A program made the position numbers and the translations under genes. The notes beneath the pieces are model-generated. The model worked only from the letters and a program-made list of their open reading frames with translations. It did no database searches and had not been told where the DNA came from. A DNA stretch of 64,000 nt from Coriaria nepalensis (taxonomy: Eukaryota > Streptophyta > Magnoliopsida > Cucurbitales > Coriariaceae): contig CP114487.1 of NCBI GenBank assembly GCA_027186245.1, positions 12,147,001-12,211,000 of the forward strand, given 5' to 3'. How positions within the stretch are numbered: position 1 is the stretch's first letter; each line of letters opens with the position of its first letter. Positions 59,091 through 64,000 of the stretch are shown here, one piece after another.

Positions 59091-60103
59091 AGGTAAATGT
59101 TATGCATTGACTTTTATATGATGCTTTCTGTTCTTGTGTCCTTACTTATATGAGTCATTCTGATATTGATGGCTCAATTAAGTTTTGTGGTTGAATGTGG
59201 CTATAGTAATTAGTCTACCATTTGTCTCTATTTTATTATTATATATATGCTTAAGTAAACTGCAAATGTACAAAATTAATATCTTTGATAGATCTTGACT
59301 CCACCGTCTACAGCCAAATCCTTTATTATTTCTTCTACCTTTTACATGCGTGTGTTATGTTATAACCTTCATACCAATATGAATGCGGCCGGATAAATTT
59401 TCCGGGTTCAATATCAAACTCTCCGACGCTAATAAGTGAAAAAGAGAGGCCTTGTTCTTCTTCAAATTGGTCCATGTCTTTTTGGCTTTTGCCATCCCCT
59501 AAAGAATTGAATGTGCTACTGATAACATAAACATACATAGAAAGTAGTACAAAGACATGTACAATTGTAGACAGTAGTAGCTCGATAGGTCGCCCGCCTT
59601 ACAATTTATTTACATATATAATATATAATATAATATATATATAGGTAATACATGTACAATTGGACCTTCAGATGGAGTTTTGGAGGGGTTTTGTATTTTG
59701 TATTTTATTAATGAAATGATTAGAGGATAGATTTCCTGAAATCTGGACTAAACAGCTGTGTCGGTGACCCACCACTCTCTATTTCTCTTCCCAATCAATG
59801 CTACCTGCAATAGATTGATTACCATAGACGAAGATCCAAAAAGAAGGAAGAAGAAAAAAGCAAATGATCGATTTTCACAGAGCAAAAAGCGTTTCGTGTC
59901 ATACTGCAAAAGGTTTCCAACGTGCAAGAAAAAATGATGCATGCAATATTTTAATTGTTACCCCATGCAAAACGAAAGAAAAAAGAACAATCTATACTCT
60001 ATAGATGACTTGGAGAAATGCAAGTAACAGCTTCAGATTGGTTGTTTTGCATGCGCAGTACTATATATTGATCCTCGCCGTGTTTCTTTTGCTAACAGTA
60101 ACA
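59091..60103. other. Intergenic: mPGES2-like remnant to GDSL gene
   Basis: AT-rich. A 67-codon minus-strand ORF (59538-59335) containing EFDIEPGKFIRPHSYWYEGY looks protein-like, but I cannot assign it. TA-rich microsatellite-like sequence lies at 59617-59645. The GDSL promoter is at the right. Confidence 0.4.
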
Positions 60104-61577
60104 ATGGCTTCTTTCTCCATCCGATTGAAGATATGGTCAGTGAGTATAGTACTGGTTATCATCAGTATCTTGCACCCCACACACGCCATCATAAAGCTCC
60201 CCCAAAATGTTACGATCCCGGCCGTCTTTGCTTTTGGAGATTCGATCATGGACACGGGCAACAACAATCATCTTGACACAATTGTCAAGAGTGATTTCCC
60301 TCCTTATGGTAAGGACTTTCTGGGAGGCATCCCTACTGGCAGATTCTGCAACGGAAAAGTCCCTTCAGATCTCATTGGTATATCTATATCTATATCTATT
60401 TATTACTTAACTACTATACGTACCACGTACTGATTAATTGAACAAGATTTTATGATTAACTTATTTGTAATTAATCACATTATCTTCCAGCTGAAGAATT
60501 GGGAGTCAAAGAGTTCTTGCCTGCATATAACTCTTATCTACAACCTAATGATCTTGTTACTGGAGTGTGTTTCGCTTCAGGCGCTTCGGGATATGATCCT
60601 TTAACCCCTCAATTAATGGTAATTAAGGACATTTACCTTCTAAGTATAAAAGTATGAACGAACATTGATTATATTCACATTAACTCACGTGCGAATGCTT
60701 GCATGCTTCTCATTGCATGCATGCATGTTATGTTTCAGTCAGTTCTCTCAATGTCCCAGCAGTTGGAACTGTTCAAGCAATACATCGCAAAACTGAGATC
60801 CATGGTTGGCGACGACAGAACCAATTTCATATTAGCAAACAGTGTATACCTGGTGGTATCGGGCAGCGATGACATCGCCAACACCTATTTTACGGCACGG
60901 GTCCGACAGCTGCAGTACGATCTCAATTCTTACACTGATCTCATGCTTAACGGGGCTACTGATTTCATCAAGGTTAGTATTAAATTTCATTTGTTTATAA
61001 TAATCAATCGCAATCAATTAAGTTTGGTTCATTACGTATGAATTAGGAACTTTACGGACTGGGGGCACGAAGAATGGGTGTATTTAGTACACCACCGATC
61101 GGATGCGTACCTTCGCAAAGGACTCTGAGCGGAGGGATTGAAAGAGAGTGTGCAGAAGATCATAACAAAGCAGCAAAACTGTTCAACGCTAAGCTCTCGA
61201 CGAAACTGGATTCTCTTAATCATTACTATCCCGGCAGCAAGCTTGTGTACATAGATGTTTACAACCCTCTAGTTGATCTCATTCAAAATCCTGGACAATA
61301 CGGTAATTAATATCACTATTGTGAGTCCAAATGTGTATAATATAATGTTTGTTGGTTAATTAATTATTGATTAACTTAATCTTCAGGTTTCAAAGTTTCA
61401 AAGGATGGGTGCTGTGGGACAGGGAAGATAGAAGTGTCCGTCCTTTGTTCGCAGTTTAGTGAGACCTGCCCAAACGCGTCTGATTATGTGTTTTGGGATA
61501 GTTATCATCCGACCGAACGAGCTTATAGAACTCTCATCTCTCCACTCCTCCAAAATTATGTAAAAAACTTCTTCTAA
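60104..61577 (+). CDS. GDSL esterase/lipase (EXL-type), secreted
   Basis: Five exons (60104-60377, 60491-60618, 60739-60972, 61047-61302, 61387-61577) give 360 residues, normal for the family. A signal peptide ([20 protein letters not shown] and on to HPTHA) directs secretion. Block [15 protein letters not shown] carries the catalytic serine, block III reads [13 protein letters not shown], and block [13 protein letters not shown] supplies the Asp and His. The conserved [16 protein letters not shown] and CCGTGKIE stretches are present. An upstream in-frame ATG at 60005 would add 33 hydrophobic residues; I prefer 60104 because it gives a standard signal peptide. The substrate (lipid, acyl ester or cutin-type) is not predictable. 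No damage is seen. Confidence 0.93.
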
Positions 61578-63478
61578 ACCCATATCTGGATATCCGAATC
61601 ATCCACGTGCTCAAGATTTAGAGTTATACGCAATGCTTTCATATCTGAAAAGTTCCCTTCATAATTCCCAGACAATAATTACCGTTTTCTTTTATTTTTT
61701 ACTATGTTGAATCAAACCAATTGTATGTCTTTTCATATTTATTTATGTTATTATTGATGCTAGAATTTTCCGGGTGGCAACAGGTGATTGGATCAAAATT
61801 TTAAATTAAATATAAATTGGTTAATAATAATTAAATCGAATGATTAATGTGACCGAATAATAGTAGATTTTGATAGGAGAATAATTAATTCTGACCGACT
61901 AAGAAACATTTAACTCGGTTAAATTCGAGTTGAAAACATTTCACAAGGATTGGTAAGGTGATATGAAAACTAACTATATATTACTTGCATATAAATTACT
62001 CAAGGTTCAATCTCGCCAATTCTAAGAAAAGACAAATAAACTTTTATCTACCATCAAGTTCGGCCGAAATAGTCCCAAAACATGATGAAATCAGCTAAAT
62101 ATAGTGGGAAATTCGGCCAAGCCTATAAAGAGTCAAAAGGAGAATCAATTTTCCTAAAAAGGTAGCAAAATTCCTCTTTTCAACCCCATTTTTGGAGTAA
62201 GAGGTTGGCCGAATTTTGAGTATTAACTATCAAGTTCGGCCGGCAATAGAGGGGAAAAACAAGTTGATTTGAGTTACCACCAATCAAAAATCAAACTTGG
62301 TCGAAAGATGAACTACATTTCCTTAAAAAGTGAAAAGGAAGACGACACACTCTCAATTGGGGAGAGAATCTGACTGAAATACATGGGGTGTGGAGTGTCG
62401 ATCGAAATTCATGGGAATGATGGAGAACTTGGTTGATGAACTTAGACCAAAAGTTGACCGAAAACTCAATCAGCGACCAACTCACTTAAAAGGTGGTGGA
62501 ACCCACAAAGTAGGTAACTGACACTAGAATCAAAGAAGTGAGATGTCGAAGTCGACTTATTTATTGATTTTCTATCAAAAACTTTACCTATAAATATAAT
62601 GCTTGATTGAAGGCAAAAATTATCACTGATGATTAACAAAAAATTAAGCAACACTTGTAAATTTTTTCTGTACTCCGGCAAAATTTTTCTCAAATCTCTA
62701 CACCACACTTGTCTTTTTCGATTCCTCCAAAAATTATGTATTTCCTTAGATTCGTTCTTCATAATTAGTAATTATAGTACCGAGTTCTTATCTGGGTGAT
62801 ACTCTCAATTTATCAGTTATGGATTGGACACATTCGCCTTTTTTTTGTTTATTTAACATTTTATTTATCACTTTTACAAGAGTAAAATTAATTTAAAATT
62901 AATTTCTTATAATATATTATATATGTTATTTTTAATTCCATTATTTTATTAAATATTTTTTACTTATTAATTTATTTCCTTATTTCAACTTTTAATTTTT
63001 ATATTTATTAATTACCATTTTATTTTATTAATAACATTAGTTCAGTCTTATCTTCAATAGATACATTAAAAATAAATTCATACTTAGATTAAATTTAATA
63101 TTTTTACTTAATTAGAGGTCATATTAATTATACTGATGTATTTTTTTTTTACTTTATTTTATTTTATAATGTAATATAAGGTTATGGACCGAACAGAGCA
63201 GGCCCAGTATGAACGGTCCACAAAAGCTTTTTAGAATTTATCAACAGGCCCAAAACTTATGGACTCTTACAGCAGCGGTCCATAATCGCACAGAAGAGGC
63301 TTTGACTCTCACGAGTCACGGCTCACCGACTCATCACAACGTTCTTACTAATATCCCTCGGTAGTCAGTAAACTATTCAGTTTCTCTCTATCGCTCGTTC
63401 TCTTTCTATCTGTATCTCTCTCTCTCTCGGCAGGGTTTCGATTTTCTACGGTCCTTTTTGATCAGCGAAGAAAAATCG
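61578..63478. other. Intergenic: AT-rich, possible old LTR remnant, then SKP1 promoter
   Basis: From about 61770 to 62820 the sequence repeats TTCGGCC-type motifs and has a TATA-like CCTATAAATATAA (62585-62600), then a stretch like the transcribed part of a plant LTR. No paired ends could be found. From 62830 to 63180 it is extremely AT-rich. GGCCCA elements at 63198-63204 and 63245-63252 lie in the SKP1-like promoter, followed by a CT-rich leader (63380-63430). Confidence 0.4.
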
Positions 63479-63778
63479 ATGTTGATCGGGAAGAAGATCA
63501 CGCTGAGGAGCTTTGATGGAGAGACCTTCGAGGTTGATGAGGCGGTGGCGCTGGAATCGCAGACGATTAAGCACATGATCGAAGACGATTGCGCCAATAA
63601 CGGAATCCCCGTTCCGAACGTGACGAGCAAGATCTTGTCCAAGGTTATTGAGTACTGCCGGAAGCACGTCGAGGCCCCCAAGGCAGAAGATCGTGCCCCC
63701 TCTGTTGATGATGAACTCAAGGCTTGGGACCACGAGTTCGTCAAGGTCGACCAGGCTACCCTCTTTGACCTCATATTG
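63479..63778 (+). CDS. SKP1: SKP1-like protein, first exon (gene continues past window)
   Basis: SKP1 links F-box proteins to cullin in SCF ubiquitin ligases. The first exon encodes 100 residues with the BTB/POZ-like N-terminus ([30 protein letters not shown]), [20 protein letters not shown], and [20 protein letters not shown], ending DLIL. It stops at a GTGAGT donor at the position where plant SKP1 genes usually have their single intron. The second exon, which would encode AANYLNI and the F-box-binding C-terminus, is outside the window. The ATG at 63479 gives MLIGKKITL; the frame is open upstream but has no other ATG nearby. Confidence 0.93.
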
Positions 63779-64000
63779 GTGAGTCCTCCGCTTCTCTCTT
63801 AAATTTTAAATTTTAAAGTTTTTAATTCTGATTTTTAGTTTGTCTGTGGCCGTCTCTTGAATATAGATTTTGTTGATTTAGACTCCTGATTTATTTTTAG
63901 ATATAGGAAAATCTAGGTTTTGGATGTTGTTGGTTCTTGGTTTGTCAGGCGATTATTCTATTATTTCACTTGTTACTCTATATTTTCTTGTTTTTATTGA

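Noticed and set aside
60005..60103. Upstream ATG of the GDSL gene as the true start
   Set aside because: It would put a second hydrophobic stretch before a normal signal peptide; the family starts at the second ATG.
61770..62820. Solo LTR or other mobile element
   Set aside because: It has a TATA-like site and LTR-like texture, but I found no matching termini or target duplication, so it is mentioned only as intergenic content.

Overview
The window is nuclear DNA from a flowering plant, most likely a eudicot. Genes are split by short AT-rich introns with GT-AG borders, and the families present are plant types: an LIN/CERBERUS-type U-box/WD40 ligase, an ABCB transporter, a ROP GTPase, a plant C/D snoRNA cluster and a Ty1/copia element with zinc-knuckle Gag. 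I cannot name the species. Spliced models were built by eye from splice sites and remembered family features. Every complete spliced model sums to a whole number of codons, but no search was run.

Layout, left to right: a 3'-truncated ERD2-like receptor gene (99-1510, minus); a decayed BRE-type (BRISC subunit) gene (2279-4046, minus); a snoRNA cluster ending in U14 (4461-5011, plus) behind a site II/telo-box promoter; the 16-exon LIN-type E3 ligase (5344-11563, minus); an intronless cyclophilin (12804-13322, plus); a dead PSI-type gene (13501-15624, plus); a DUF615/DarP-type ribosome-maturation protein (16124-17916, plus); a dead thaumatin-like gene (18637-19837, plus); two tandem endoplasmin (ER HSP90) genes on minus, the left one dead (19974-23587) and the right one intact with a KDEL end (24324-28698); a PNRC-motif protein (30732-31450, plus); an ABCB13/14-like transporter (33404-37889, plus); a type I ROP GTPase (38778-40013, plus); a 5' fragment of VPS35 (40705-41191, plus); an RMD5/GID-type ligase (42254-43414, minus) whose presumed 5'UTR intron holds a decayed LINE; a lysine-rich plant protein starting MSRCFPFPPPGY (49226-51139, minus); a young copia element (51526-57816, plus) inserted in codon 6 of an mPGES2-like gene whose remains run to about 59.1 kb; a GDSL lipase (60104-61577, plus); and the first exon of a SKP1-like gene (63479 onward, plus).

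Six of the roughly twenty protein genes are broken copies of conserved, usually low-copy plant genes, sitting between intact neighbours. That is what gene loss after a whole-genome duplication looks like, although only comparison with a sister region could show it. Functional themes are ER protein folding and retrieval (endoplasmin, ERD2-like) and ubiquitin ligation (LIN, RMD5, SKP1). I see no evidence that these genes form a cluster that works as one system. The most unusual structures are the copia element (no tRNA-type primer site, a 14-nt inverted repeat at the primer-site position, and LTRs that differ 10 to 27 in a 7-bp repeat) and a pure C15G16 palindrome in an intron.
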